A stretch of 64,000 bases of DNA from Sphingomonas kyeonggiensis (lineage in GTDB: Bacteria; Pseudomonadota; Alphaproteobacteria; Sphingomonadales; Sphingomonadaceae), in assembly GCF_030812785.1 (NCBI RefSeq), contig NZ_JAUSTJ010000002.1, positions 248,001 to 312,000 on the forward strand, in the 5' to 3' direction. Positions within the stretch are counted from its first letter, which is position 1. Each line of letters begins with the position of its first letter. The notes below the pieces were generated by a model that worked only from the letters and a program-made list of their open reading frames with translations, ran no database searches and was not told where the DNA came from. This document shows positions 51,788 to 62,000 of the stretch, piece by piece. A program made the position numbers and the translations under genes.

Positions 51788-52191
51788 TGCGCACAACGGC
51801 CCTGATCGCTGCTTTCGCCCTCGCCGTGGCGGCGCCTGCCTTCGCGCAGACTGCGCCGATGAACCCCGCCCAGGCGATCGAGGCGGTCGCCGCCTCGAAG
51901 GCCGGCGAGGTCGAAGGCACTTTCGAATTCGTCGTCGCCTCCACCGGGGCGGGGGGCTTCAACGCCTATCTCAATTCGGCCGTCGATTATCGCGACCCGG
52001 GCAACCTCTCGGTCGTGCTGAACACCACGGGACGCAATGCGCTCAAGGACAAGCTCGGCGGCCATGCCGAGGATATGCTCAAGGGCAAGCGCATCCGCGT
52101 GAAGGGCATCGCGCGTCGCGTACCCACCGGCTCCCATTTCCAGATTCGCATCGCCGTCGAGACGGCGGACCAGATCGAAATCCTCGGCTGA
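51787..52191 (+). CDS. Small exported protein between glmU and glmS
   Basis: 134 residues from the ATG at 51787, translationally coupled to glmU (TGATG). Signal peptide MRTTALIAAFALAVAAPAFA. The mature part (EVEGTFEFVVASTGAGGFNAYLNSAVDYRDPGNLSVVLNTTGRNALKDKLGGHAEDMLKGKRIRVKGIARRV) has strands reminiscent of a small OB fold: the phrase 'LKGKRIRVKGIARRVP' is typical. Function unknown; perhaps periplasmic. It breaks the glmU-glmS pair. Confidence 0.8.
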   Translation: MRTTALIAAFALAVAAPAFAQTAPMNPAQAIEAVAASKAGEVEGTFEFVVASTGAGGFNAYLNSAVDYRDPGNLSVVLNTTGRNALKDKLGGHAEDMLKGKRIRVKGIARRVPTGSHFQIRIAVETADQIEILG

Positions 52192-52221
52192 TCGCCGGGC
52201 TCAGGCAGGAACACCCAAAGC

Positions 52222-54045
52222 ATGTGCGGAATCGTCGGAATCGTCGGCAAGGAAGACGTCGCGGAGCGACTGTACGACGGTCTCAAGCGCCTGGAATATC
52301 GCGGCTATGATTCGGCCGGCATCGCCACCGATGTCGATGGCCGGATCGAGCGCCGCCGCGCCTCGGGCAAGCTGGTCAATCTCGGCAAGGAGCTGGCGGC
52401 CAATCCGCTGCCCGGTACCACCGGCATCGCCCACACGCGCTGGGCGACGCATGGCGGTCCGACCACCAACAACGCGCATCCGCATGCCACCGGCGAAGTC
52501 GCTCTGGTCCACAACGGCATCATCGAGAACTTCAAGGCGTTGCGCGACGAGCTGATCGCCCGCGGCCGCGTCTTCGAGAGCGAGACCGACACCGAGGTCG
52601 TCGCGCACCTGGTCAGCGAAAAGGTCGAAGCCGGCATGGCCCCGGCCGAAGCCGTCGCCGAGGTGCTGCCGCGCCTGCACGGCGCCTTCGCGCTCGCCAT
52701 CCTGTTCCGCCAGCATCCGGATCTGCTGGTCGGCGCGCGCCTCGGCTCGCCGCTGGTCGTCGGCTATGGCGAAGGCGAGACCTATCTCGGCTCGGACGCG
52801 CTGGCGCTCGCGCCGCTGACCCAGCGCATCGCCTATCTCGAGGAAGGCGACTGGGTCGTCATCACTCGCGACGGCGCGCAGATCTTCGACAAGGACAACA
52901 ACCCCGTCAAGCGCGCGATCACCATCTCGGGCGTCACCGGCGAGCTGATCTCCAAGGGCAACCACCGCCACTATATGCTCAAGGAGATCTACGAGCAGCC
53001 GATCGTCGTCGCCCAGACGCTGCGCTCGTATCTCCAGCGCATGGAAGAGCAGGTCACGCTGCCGATCCCGGACTTCGACCTCTCGGCGATCAAGCGCGTC
53101 ACCATCGTCGCCTGCGGCACCAGCTTCTATGCCGGCATGGTCGCGAAATACTGGTTCGAGCAGTTCGCCCGCGTGCCGGTCGACCTCGATGTCGCCTCCG
53201 AGTTCCGCTACCGCGCGCCGGTGATGGAAGAAGGCGGGCTGATGATCGTCATCAGCCAGTCGGGCGAGACGGCCGATACGCTCGCCGCGCTCCGCCATGC
53301 CCGCAGCGAGGGGCAGAAGATCGCCGCGGTGGTCAACGTCCCCACCAGCTCGATGGCGCGCGAGGCGGACCTGCTGCTGCCGACCCATGCCGGGCCGGAG
53401 ATCGGCGTCGCCTCGACCAAGGCCTTTACTTGCCAGCTCGCGGTACTAGCCGCGCTCGCCGCCAATCTCGCAAAGGCCAAGGGCAAGCTGTCCGAGGCCG
53501 AGGAGAAGGCACTGGTCAAGCATCTCGCCGAGGCACCCGCCGCGCTCAACGGCGCGCTTGCCTATGACGAGGCGATCCAGGCGATGGCCCATGTCGTCGC
53601 CGCCGCCCGCGACGTACTCTATCTCGGCCGCGGCACCGATTATCCGCTGGCGCTGGAAGGCGCACTCAAGCTCAAGGAAATCTCGTACATCCATGCCGAG
53701 GGCTATGCCGCCGGCGAGATGAAGCACGGCCCGATCGCGCTGATCGACGATGCCGTGCCGGTGATCGTGATCGCCCCCTCGGGGCCGCTCTTCGAGAAGA
53801 CCGTGTCGAACATGCAGGAAGTGCAGGCGCGCGGCGGCAAGGTGATCCTGATCTCCGACTATGACGGGATCGAAGCGGCGGGCGAGGGCACGGTGGCGAC
53901 GATCACCATGCCCAAGGTCCACCCGCTGATCGCGCCGCTCGTCTATGCGGTGCCGGTGCAGCTGCTCGCCTATCACGTCGCGGTGGCCAAGGGCACCGAC
54001 GTCGATCAGCCGCGCAACCTCGCCAAGTCGGTCACCGTCGAATAG
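52222..54045 (+). CDS. glmS: Glutamine--fructose-6-phosphate aminotransferase (isomerizing)
   Basis: 607 residues (E. coli 609). Catalytic Cys2 follows the start Met (MCGIVGIVG). The glutaminase half has RLEYRGYDSAG and HTRWATHGGPTTNNAHPH; the two SIS domains carry CGTSFYAGMVAKYWFE, SQSGETADTL and GRGTDYPLALEGALKLKEISYIHAEGYAAGEMKHGPIALI. It ends DQPRNLAKSVTVE as usual. It makes glucosamine-6-phosphate, feeding GlmU through GlmM. 30 bp after the exported-protein gene; no riboswitch or ribozyme seen. Confidence 0.97.
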   Translation: MCGIVGIVGKEDVAERLYDGLKRLEYRGYDSAGIATDVDGRIERRRASGKLVNLGKELAANPLPGTTGIAHTRWATHGGPTTNNAHPHATGEVALVHNGIIENFKALRDELIARGRVFESETDTEVVAHLVSEKVEAGMAPAEAVAEVLPRLHGAFALAILFRQHPDLLVGARLGSPLVVGYGEGETYLGSDALALAPLTQRIAYLEEGDWVVITRDGAQIFDKDNNPVKRAITISGVTGELISKGNHRHYMLKEIYEQPIVVAQTLRSYLQRMEEQVTLPIPDFDLSAIKRVTIVACGTSFYAGMVAKYWFEQFARVPVDLDVASEFRYRAPVMEEGGLMIVISQSGETADTLAALRHARSEGQKIAAVVNVPTSSMAREADLLLPTHAGPEIGVASTKAFTCQLAVLAALAANLAKAKGKLSEAEEKALVKHLAEAPAALNGALAYDEAIQAMAHVVAAARDVLYLGRGTDYPLALEGALKLKEISYIHAEGYAAGEMKHGPIALIDDAVPVIVIAPSGPLFEKTVSNMQEVQARGGKVILISDYDGIEAAGEGTVATITMPKVHPLIAPLVYAVPVQLLAYHVAVAKGTDVDQPRNLAKSVTVE

Positions 54046-54580
54046 GCCGCCAGAGCATCGAAAGATGGGTGCCGGCAACGTCGCCGGCATCCTCGAAACC
54101 GAGACGCCGGTAGAGCGCCTGCGCGCGCGGGTTCTCATGGGCGACGCTCAGCCGCAACCGGTCCGCGCCGGCCTCGGCTGCCGCCTGTTGCAGCCATTGC
54201 ACCAGCGCCGTGCCGATCCCGCCGCCCTGCGTCTCGGCGGCCAGCAATATGTCGATCAGCACCCATTCGGGGCCGGTGCGGTTGAAATACAAGCGGCCGA
54301 CCGGCCGGCCTCCCAGCGTCACCAGCCGGAAGTCGCCTTTGCGGTGCGTCTTCACGAAATGCGCATGCTGGAGCGCGAACTGCGCGTCGAGAAAGGCGCG
54401 CTTCTGCGCCGGCGGCCAGGGCGCGAAGAACAACTCGGCCAGGCGCGAGGCGGCATAGAGATCGCTGAGCCAGGGTAATTCCCCTGTGCCCGCCGGCGGC
54501 AGGGCCAGGCATTTTGATGTCAGGGGTTCGAGCTGCGCCGGCAGCGGCCGTGCGGGCGGAAAGGGCGGCAACCGGCTCAT
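54032..54580 (-). CDS. GNAT-family N-acetyltransferase
   Basis: 182 residues. The acetyl-CoA motif is QGGGIGTALVQWL (motif A), then VAHENPRAQALYRRLGFEDAG (motif B), both standard for GNAT. An N-terminal ~45 residues rich in Pro and Leu precede the fold. It is antisense-overlapping with the glmS end by 14 bp and divergent from the DUF6916-like gene at 54689. Similar acetyltransferases often lie next to DUF6916 and phage-tail-collar genes. Substrate unknown. Confidence 0.87.
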   Translation of the reverse strand: MSRLPPFPPARPLPAQLEPLTSKCLALPPAGTGELPWLSDLYAASRLAELFFAPWPPAQKRAFLDAQFALQHAHFVKTHRKGDFRLVTLGGRPVGRLYFNRTGPEWVLIDILLAAETQGGGIGTALVQWLQQAAAEAGADRLRLSVAHENPRAQALYRRLGFEDAGDVAGTHLSMLWRPIRR

Positions 54581-54688
54581 TTTGTTCCGAACTGGCGCGG
54601 ACCGGCTTCACGCGGCCGCGCGGGCGCGGCAGGATGGGCCACTGAGTTCGGGCGGCAATAGCTGCCGCCGGAGGGGGAAAATACGCGC

Positions 54689-54976
54689 ATGGATCTTACA
54701 CCGGAAGATTTCGAACCCTGGGTTGGCCGCAAGGTTCGCCTATCCACGATTCCCGAGCCCGTCGAGATCACGCTCGCCAGCATCCAGCGGCGGCCCGCGC
54801 TGATCGGCATCGATGTGCGTCCGCCCTTCTCGCTGTTCTTCGAGGCGCCGCTCGAAGTCTATCTGCTCGACAACACCTATGAGATGGATTGCGGCAAGGG
54901 CGGCCCGCATGCGATTCTGATCACCCAGCTCCAGCCACTGCCCGATCGCCGGATCTACCAGGCGGTCTTCTCCTGA
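54689..54976 (+). CDS. DUF6916-like protein
   Basis: 95 residues from the ATG at 54689 (GGAGGGGG upstream). MDLTPEDFEPWVGRKVRLST, then FSLFFEAPLEVYLLDNTYEMDCGKGGPHAILITQLQPLPDRRIYQAVFS, fits the small beta-rich family found beside tail-collar proteins. Function unknown; no signal or membrane segment. The 5' side has a small hairpin GGCGGCA/TGCCGCC (54651-54669). Confidence 0.7.
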   Translation: MDLTPEDFEPWVGRKVRLSTIPEPVEITLASIQRRPALIGIDVRPPFSLFFEAPLEVYLLDNTYEMDCGKGGPHAILITQLQPLPDRRIYQAVFS

Positions 54977-55000
54977 TCTTCGTTCGAGGCGTAAACAGAA

Positions 55001-55030
55001 CCGGCTCCGTCGCGGGTGCGACGGAGCCGG
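55001..55030 (-). terminator. Terminator between the DUF6916-like and tail-collar genes
   Basis: A 13-bp perfect stem (55001-55013 and 55018-55030, CCGGCTCCGTCGC arms) with loop GGGT. In the minus direction TTCTGTTTACG follows, so it ends the tail-collar transcript; it may work for both convergent genes. Confidence 0.8.
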
Positions 55031-55052
55031 CTTGGTCTCGAAGCCCCTGCGA

Positions 55053-55688
55053 TCAGTTGCGCGAGGGGAAGACGCCCTCGAGCGCGATGTTGGTCTGCAC
55101 CGCGAGATAGGGGTTCATGATCGAGAAGGGGATGTTGCTGCCGGTGATGCCGACCTGCACCGAACCCTGCGGGGTGAAGTTGCCGCCGGTGATGTTGACG
55201 CCGGCGAGGTTGACCATCGTGCCGGTCGTGCCCGACGGCGCATAGATCTTCACCTGCGCCGCGCCTGCATTGGCGCAGTTCGCCAGCAGCGAGCCGTCGG
55301 TCGGGGTGTTGACCTGGGTGGTCTGGCCGGTCACCGCCTGGATGCTGCCGCTCGCGGTGGTCGGGCCGGCGATGCCGGTGAAGTTGGCGACGTGGTTGTG
55401 CGCCGGCATGTTCGCGATCGTCAGCGTCTCGTTCTCGGTGCCCGCTGCCTGGCCCCAGACATAGGCGCTGCCGCCCGCAGTGCTCTGGCCCAGGCCGACG
55501 AAACCGCGGCCCGCGGCGTTCGGCAGGGCGAAAGTGCTCACGCCGTTTCCGCCGAACGTGGTGCCGAGCAGCGCGAACAGGGCGTTATTCTGCGCAATAC
55601 CCAGAATTTGCCCATTGCACGAAGCCCAGCCACGCGGCGCGTAATTGAAGCCGACCTGCATGATCTGGCCCATAAACGGTTCAGACAT
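55053..55688 (-). CDS. Phage tail-collar-domain protein (microcystin-dependent/MdpB-like)
   Basis: 211 residues. The N-terminal collar domain is MGQIMQVGFNYAPRGWASCNGQILGIAQNNALFALLGTTFGGNGVSTFALPN, followed by the Gly-rich segment and NMPAHNHVAN (His motif seen in tail-fibre tips). The C-terminal NPYLAVQTNIALEGVFPSRN is typical of MdpB-like proteins. These chromosomal collar proteins occur outside prophages; no other phage structural genes are here. Possibly a surface or tail-like assembly protein. Role unknown. Confidence 0.88.
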   Translation of the reverse strand: MSEPFMGQIMQVGFNYAPRGWASCNGQILGIAQNNALFALLGTTFGGNGVSTFALPNAAGRGFVGLGQSTAGGSAYVWGQAAGTENETLTIANMPAHNHVANFTGIAGPTTASGSIQAVTGQTTQVNTPTDGSLLANCANAGAAQVKIYAPSGTTGTMVNLAGVNITGGNFTPQGSVQVGITGSNIPFSIMNPYLAVQTNIALEGVFPSRN

Positions 55689-56036
55689 CGTCCTACCCCC
55701 GGAATGTAGCCGCGGTCGGCTGGGCGGAATGCCGCGCCGTTTCCCGCTAGCGCGCGTGTTAGATACCCGATCCCGATGGCAGACAAGGGGCTATTACTTC
55801 ACTTCCGTGCTTTTCGCGGGGCCAATCATGAAGAAGTGCGGATTAATACATTTTATTGACAGAATCCGGGGGTTTCCGCGAATCGCGTAATTGGCAAAGC
55901 GATTGATACCATTTTGGTTCTAAATATCCTGATTCGAGAATGTCTGGATATTTCCTCGGTTTAACCGCTGTTGCCGGGTTTATTGCTTGTATGTAGAACA
56001 AGGCCGCCTTTTACGGGCGTTGGGGGTATTGTCGGC
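55689..56036. other. 348-bp low-GC intergenic region between divergent tail-collar and autotransporter genes
   Basis: Clearly poorer in GC than its surroundings (for instance AATACATTTTATTGACAG and ATTTTGGTTCTAAATATCC), which fits a promoter region. No reliable gene found. TTGACAG (about 55857) could serve as a -35 box for the autotransporter. Confidence 0.45.
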
Positions 56037-59000
56037 ATGGTGTGGGGCTTGGGGAAAGCGCGTTCCGTTTGCGTTCGGATCGCGGCAGCCGTTTCGGGTG
56101 GACAGCGCGTTGGGGAGCGCGCGACACCAACCTCCAGCTCGAACAGGCCAAAGCCCCTCGGGCGGCTGGTCCGCCGCATGGGCGGCGCGCTCGCCGCGGG
56201 CATCCTGGTCATGGCGCCGACCAGCGCCTGGGCGATCTCGGGCCAGTGCCAGTCGATCAACAACAACCAGATCGCCACCGGCGCGGGCAACAATGCCCCG
56301 GGGACGCTGTCCGGCACCTATTCGATCGGCAACCAGAGCTTTGGCGGCGAGCAGCTGTCGAGCAGCAACTATGCGGACTTCACCCAGGCGCTCGCGCCGG
56401 GCGAAGTCATCAACTTCAGCTGGACCCGCAATTCGGGCACCGGCTATGTCCAGGTCACGCTGCAGGAGCAGAGCGGCTTCACCCTGCGCTCGGGCTCGAC
56501 CGAGAACGTCACCGCCGCCTCGGGCTCGGGCAGCATCACCGTCGGCGCCGCCAACGACGTCTTCAACATCGCCGTGACCAACTATTCGGTCGATGCCGCG
56601 AACGGCGTCACCAACGCCGCCGAAGCCGGCCGCAACAATTCCAGCGTCACCTTCACGATCAGCTGCACCGCGCCGACGCCGACGCTCGGCGTCAGCCTGA
56701 CCCATGGCGGTACCCCGGCCCAGGGCGGCACCTTCACGCTGCTCCCGACCGTGAACAACACCGGCACCGGCGCCACTTCGGGCACGGTCACGCTCACCTC
56801 GACGCTGCCGGCAGGCCTCAGCTACAGCAGCGCCACCGGCGCCAACTGGAACTGCGCAGGCTCGAGCGGCACCAATGTCACCTGCGCCTTCACCGGCACG
56901 ATCGCGGTGGGTGCCTCGAACAACGCGCTATCGATCACCACCGCGGTATCGACCAGCTCGGCGCTATCCCGAAGCGTGACGGTAGGCGTGAGTGGAGGCG
57001 GGGCGGCGAATTCGCCAACGGCGTCCCACACGATAACGATGCTGCCAACGATCACCTCGGTCTCACCGACCGCGGGCCCGACCGGTGGCGGCACGTCGGT
57101 GACCATCACCGGCACCAACCTGAACGGCACCACCGGCGCCAGCGGCGTGCGCTTCGGCGCGACCAACGCGACCGGCTACACCGTCAACAGCAACACCCAG
57201 ATCACCGCCACGGCCCCGGCCAACAGCGCAGGCACCTATGACGTGACCGTCACCAATGGCGGCAACACCAGCGCGACCAGCGCGGCCGACCAGTACACCT
57301 ATATCACGGCACCGACGGTGACCTCGGTCTCGCCGACCGCGGGCCCGACCGCGGGTGGCACGACGGTGACGATCACCGGCACCGGCTTCGCGGCGGCCTC
57401 TCCGACCGGGGCGGTCAAGTTCGGCGCGGCCAACGCGACCTACACGATCAACAGCAACACGCAGATCACCGCGACCTCGCCGGCGAACGCCGCGGGTACG
57501 TACGACGTCACCGTCGCTACGCCCGGCGGTACCAGCGCGACCAGCGCGGCGGACCAGTTCACCTACATCCCGGCGCCGACGATCACTTCGATCTCGCCGA
57601 CGGCAGGCCCGACGGGCGGCGGCACCACGGTGACGATCACCGGCACCAACTTCACGGGTGTGTCGGCGGTCACCTTCGGCGGCACTGCGGCGGGCGGGTT
57701 CACCTTCGTCAACGCGACCACGATCACTGCGACCTCGCCTGCCGGCAGCGCCGGCACGGTGGACATTCGCGTGACGACCGGTGGCGGCACCAGCGCGACC
57801 AGCGCGTCGGACCAGTACACCTATGTTGCGGCGCCAACGGTGACGGCGGTCTCGCCGATCGCGGGCCCGACGGGCGGCGGCCAGACGGTGACGATCACCG
57901 GCACCGGCTTCGCGGCAGCGAACCCGACCGGCGCGGTCAAGTTCGGCGCGACCAACGCGACCTACACGATCAACAGCAACACGCAGATCACCGCGACCTC
58001 GCCGGCGAATGCGGCGGGCACCTATGACATCACCGTTGCCACGCCCGGCGGCACCAGCGCGACCAGTGCGGCGGACCAGTACACCTATGTCAACGCACCG
58101 ACGGTGACCTCGGTCTCGCCGACCGCGGGCCCGACCAGCGGCGGCACCACGGTGACGATCACCGGCAGCGGCTTCGCGGCGGCGAACCCGACCGGTGCGG
58201 TCAAGTTCGGCGCGACCAACGCGACCTACACGATCAACAGCAACACGCAGATCACCGCGACCTCGCCGGCGAACGCGGCGGGTACGTACGACGTCACCGT
58301 CGCGACCCCCGGCGGCACCAGCGCCACCAGCGCGGCGGACCAGTACACCTATGTCGCCGCGCCGGTTGCGAGCTCGTACACGGCGGCGGCCGTCGCCTAT
58401 GACATCAGCAACACGACCTTCAGCCTCACCGGCCACGCCACCAACAGCCCGACCAACTATGCGGTCGGCTCGGCGACCACGGCCCAAGGCGGCTCGGTCG
58501 CGGTCGATTCCTCGGGCACGGTAACCTACAGCGCGCCGAGCGGCTTCCGCGGCAATGACAGCTTCACCTTCACCGCGACCAACCTGGGCGGCACCTCCGC
58601 CCCGGCGACGGTGACGGTGCCGGTCAGCAACCCGACCCTCCTCTTCACCTTCCCGGTCGGCGGCGGCACGCGCGGCATTGCGCTGTCGAACGTCCGGATC
58701 GACACCACCGGCGGCCGGTCGCCCTACACCTGCTCGACCACGCTGAACACGGGTTCGCTGCCCGCCGGCACGCAGCTCAACGCCGACTGCACGATCACCG
58801 GCACGCCCGCGGCGAGCGGGACCTTCACCTTCACCGCCACTGTTACCGACAGCTCGCTCGGCACCGGTCCGTTCACCATGTCGACCGGCCCGATGGTGCT
58901 GACGATCGGCGCACCGACGATCAGCATTTCGCCGGCTTCCGGCGCGCTGCCGGGCGCCACGGTCGGTACCGGCTATTCGCAGAGCTTCACGGCGAGCGGC

Positions 59001-62000
59001 GGCACCGCCGGCTACACCTATGCGCGGACGCTGGGCACGCTCCCGACCGGCCTGACGCTGTCGGGCGGCACGCTGTCGGGCACGCCGACCGCCACCGGCA
59101 CCTTCAACTTCGACATCACCGCGACCGACGGCTCGACCGCGGGCAGCGGCGGGCCCTACACCCGGACCCAGTCGTACAGCATCACGGTCTCCAAGGGTGC
59201 GCAGACGATCACCTTCGGCGCGCTGTCCAACGCGTCGCTCTCGGCCTCGCCGCTGACGCTGTCGGCCACTGCGTCGTCGACCCTGACCGTCGACTTCGCC
59301 TCGACCACGACCAGCGTCTGCACCGTCTCGGGCACCACGCTCACGCTGAACCAGACGGGCACCTGCTCGATCACTGCCAGCCAGGCCGGTGACGGCAACT
59401 GGGACGCCGCACCCGATGTGGTGCAGAGCTTCACCGTCACCCCGGCGAACCTGACGATCAACACGGGTGCCGCCTCAGGCACCCAGGTCGGCGCCAGCTT
59501 CAACCAGAGCAACACCGCTGCCGGTGGTATCGCGCCCTACACCTACTCGGTGCTGAGCGGTACGCTGGTGGCGGGCACCAGCCTCAACGCATCGACCGGT
59601 CTGGTTTCGGGTACGCCGACCACTGCCGGCGCGTTCAGCTACCAGATCCGAGTGACCGACAGCCAGGGCACGCCGGTCACCACCGACGGCTCTACCGTCT
59701 CGGGCACGATCGCCAAGGGCACCCAGACGCTCAGCTTCACCTCGACCGCGCCGGGCGCGTCGGTGGGTGGCGCGGCCTATACGCCGACCGTCGCGGCATC
59801 CTCGGCGCTGACGCCGGTCCTGACGATCGACGCCAGCTCCACCGGGATCTGCAGCATCTCGGGCGGCTCGGTGACCTTCCAGGCGACCGGTACCTGCCTG
59901 ATCAACGCCAACCAGGCGGGCGACACTAACTGGAACGCCGCGGCCCAGGTGCAGCAGAGCGTCACCGTCAGTGCAGCGGCGGCGATCAGCGTGACGGTCG
60001 ATTTCTCGACCGCCTCGCTCGGTGTCGGCCAGACCGGCACCGCGACGATCACCTTCACCAATCCCAATGCCTCGGCCTCGCCCAGCATCGCGCCGCTGCT
60101 CAGCGGCTCGGCGCTGGTCAGCCGCGGCGCGCTCGGCGGCAGCTGCGGCGCCAGCGGTTCGGATAGCGGTGCGAACTTCCAGTTCAACGGCTTCAGCATC
60201 CCCTCGGGCAGCTGCACCGTCACGATCAGCTATACCGGCACCACGGCGGGCTCGACCGCCGGCTTCTCGCTCGGCGCCTTCACGCCGGCCGGCTATCCGA
60301 CGACGAGCGCGACCCCGGGCAGCGCCTTCGCGGTCGTCCCGACCGTGACCAGCGTCTCGCCGAATACGGGCCCGGTCAGCCAGGTGGTGACGGTCTCGGG
60401 CACCGGCTTCAGCACGACCCCGGGCAACAACACCGTGACCTTCGGTTCGGCCGGCAACGGCAATGTGACCGCGGCGAGCGCGACCTCGCTCACCGTCACC
60501 GCGCCGGCGGCAGGTTCGGGCGCCAAGGCGGTGACGGTCTCGGTCAACGGCCAGACCAGCACGACCTCGGCGACCTTCACCTTCATCGACAAGCCGATCG
60601 CGGCCGACAAGCCGGGCGTGGCGGTGCCGTTCAACAGTGCCGGCACTGCGATCGACCTGGCCAGCTCGATCACCGGCGGCCCACACAGCAGCATCGCCAT
60701 CGGTACGGCGGTACAGCATGGCACGACGACGATCTCGGGCGATGTCGTGACCTATACCCCGACCGCCGGTTACTTCGGCACCGACAGCTTCACCTATACG
60801 GCGACGGGTGCCGGCGGCACCTCGAACATCGCGACGGTGAGCATCACGGTGTCGACGCCTTCGGCACCGGTCGCCGCCGACAAGAGCGGTGTGGCGATCC
60901 CGTACAACGGCACGGGCACCGGCATCGATCTCTCGGCCTCGATCACCGGCGTCCATTCGAGCATCGCGATCGGCACCGCGCCGGTGCATGGCTCGGTGAC
61001 CGTCGCGGGCGATGTCGTGACCTACACCCCGACCACCAACTATTATGGGGCGGACAGCTTCACCTACACGGCAACCGGCCCGGGCGGCACTTCGACGCCC
61101 GCGACGGTGACCGTGACGGTGGCGAACCCGCCGGCACCGGTGGCAGCCGACAAGAACGGCGTGGCGGTGCCCTATGCGAGCACCGGCACGGCGATCGACC
61201 TGTCGGCCTCGATCACCGGCGTCCATTCGGCCATCGCGGTCGGCACCGCGCCGGCGCATGGCACGGTCACCGTTGCCGGTGACGTCGCCACCTACACCCC
61301 GAACGCCACTTATTACGGCGCGGACAGCTTCACCTACACGGCGACCGGTCCTGGCGGCACTTCGGCGCCGGCGACGGTGAATATCACCGTGGGCCTGCCG
61401 CCCTCGCCGACCGCGTCGAACAAGGCCGGCGTGGCGGTGCCCTATGCGAGCACCGGCACGGCGATCGACCTGTCGGCCTCGGTCAGCGGCGTCCATTCGA
61501 GCCTCGCGGTCGGCACCGCGCCGGCGCACGGCACGGTGACGGTGGCGGGTGACGTGATCACCTACACGCCGGCCGCGACCTATTATGGGGCGGACAGCTT
61601 CACCTACACCGCGACCGGCCCGGGCGGCACCTCGGCACCGGCTACGGTCTCGCTGACGGTGGCGACCCCGGCGGCTCCGGTCGCCACGAACAAGCCGGGC
61701 GTGGCGGTGCCCTATGCGAGCACCGGCACGGCGATCGACCTGTCGGCTTCGATCACCGGCGTCCATTCGTCCATCGCGATCGGCACGGCGCCGGCGCATG
61801 GCACGGTGGCGATCGCCGGTGATGTGGTCACCTACACTCCGGCTGCCACCTATTATGGGGCGGACAGCTTCACCTACACCGCGACGGGCCCGGGCGGCAC
61901 GTCGGCGCCTGCGACGGTGAGCATCACCGTCGGCCTGCCGCCGGCACCGGTTGCCGCCGACAAGACCGGCGTGAACGTGACCTATGCGAGCACGGGCACG

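Noticed and set aside
52192-52221. glmS ribozyme or riboswitch before glmS
   Set aside because: Only 30 bp separate the genes, too short for the ribozyme, which is also a feature of Gram-positive bacteria.
55053-55688. Prophage remnant at the tail-collar gene
   Set aside because: No integrase, capsid, terminase or other tail genes; flanking genes are chromosomal.
56042-57241. 399-residue plus-strand frame at the start of the autotransporter region
   Set aside because: It is offset from the true frame; the true frame (56037, stays open to 64000) gives the signal peptide and TIG domains, this one gives Gln/His/Arg-rich sequence and stops.
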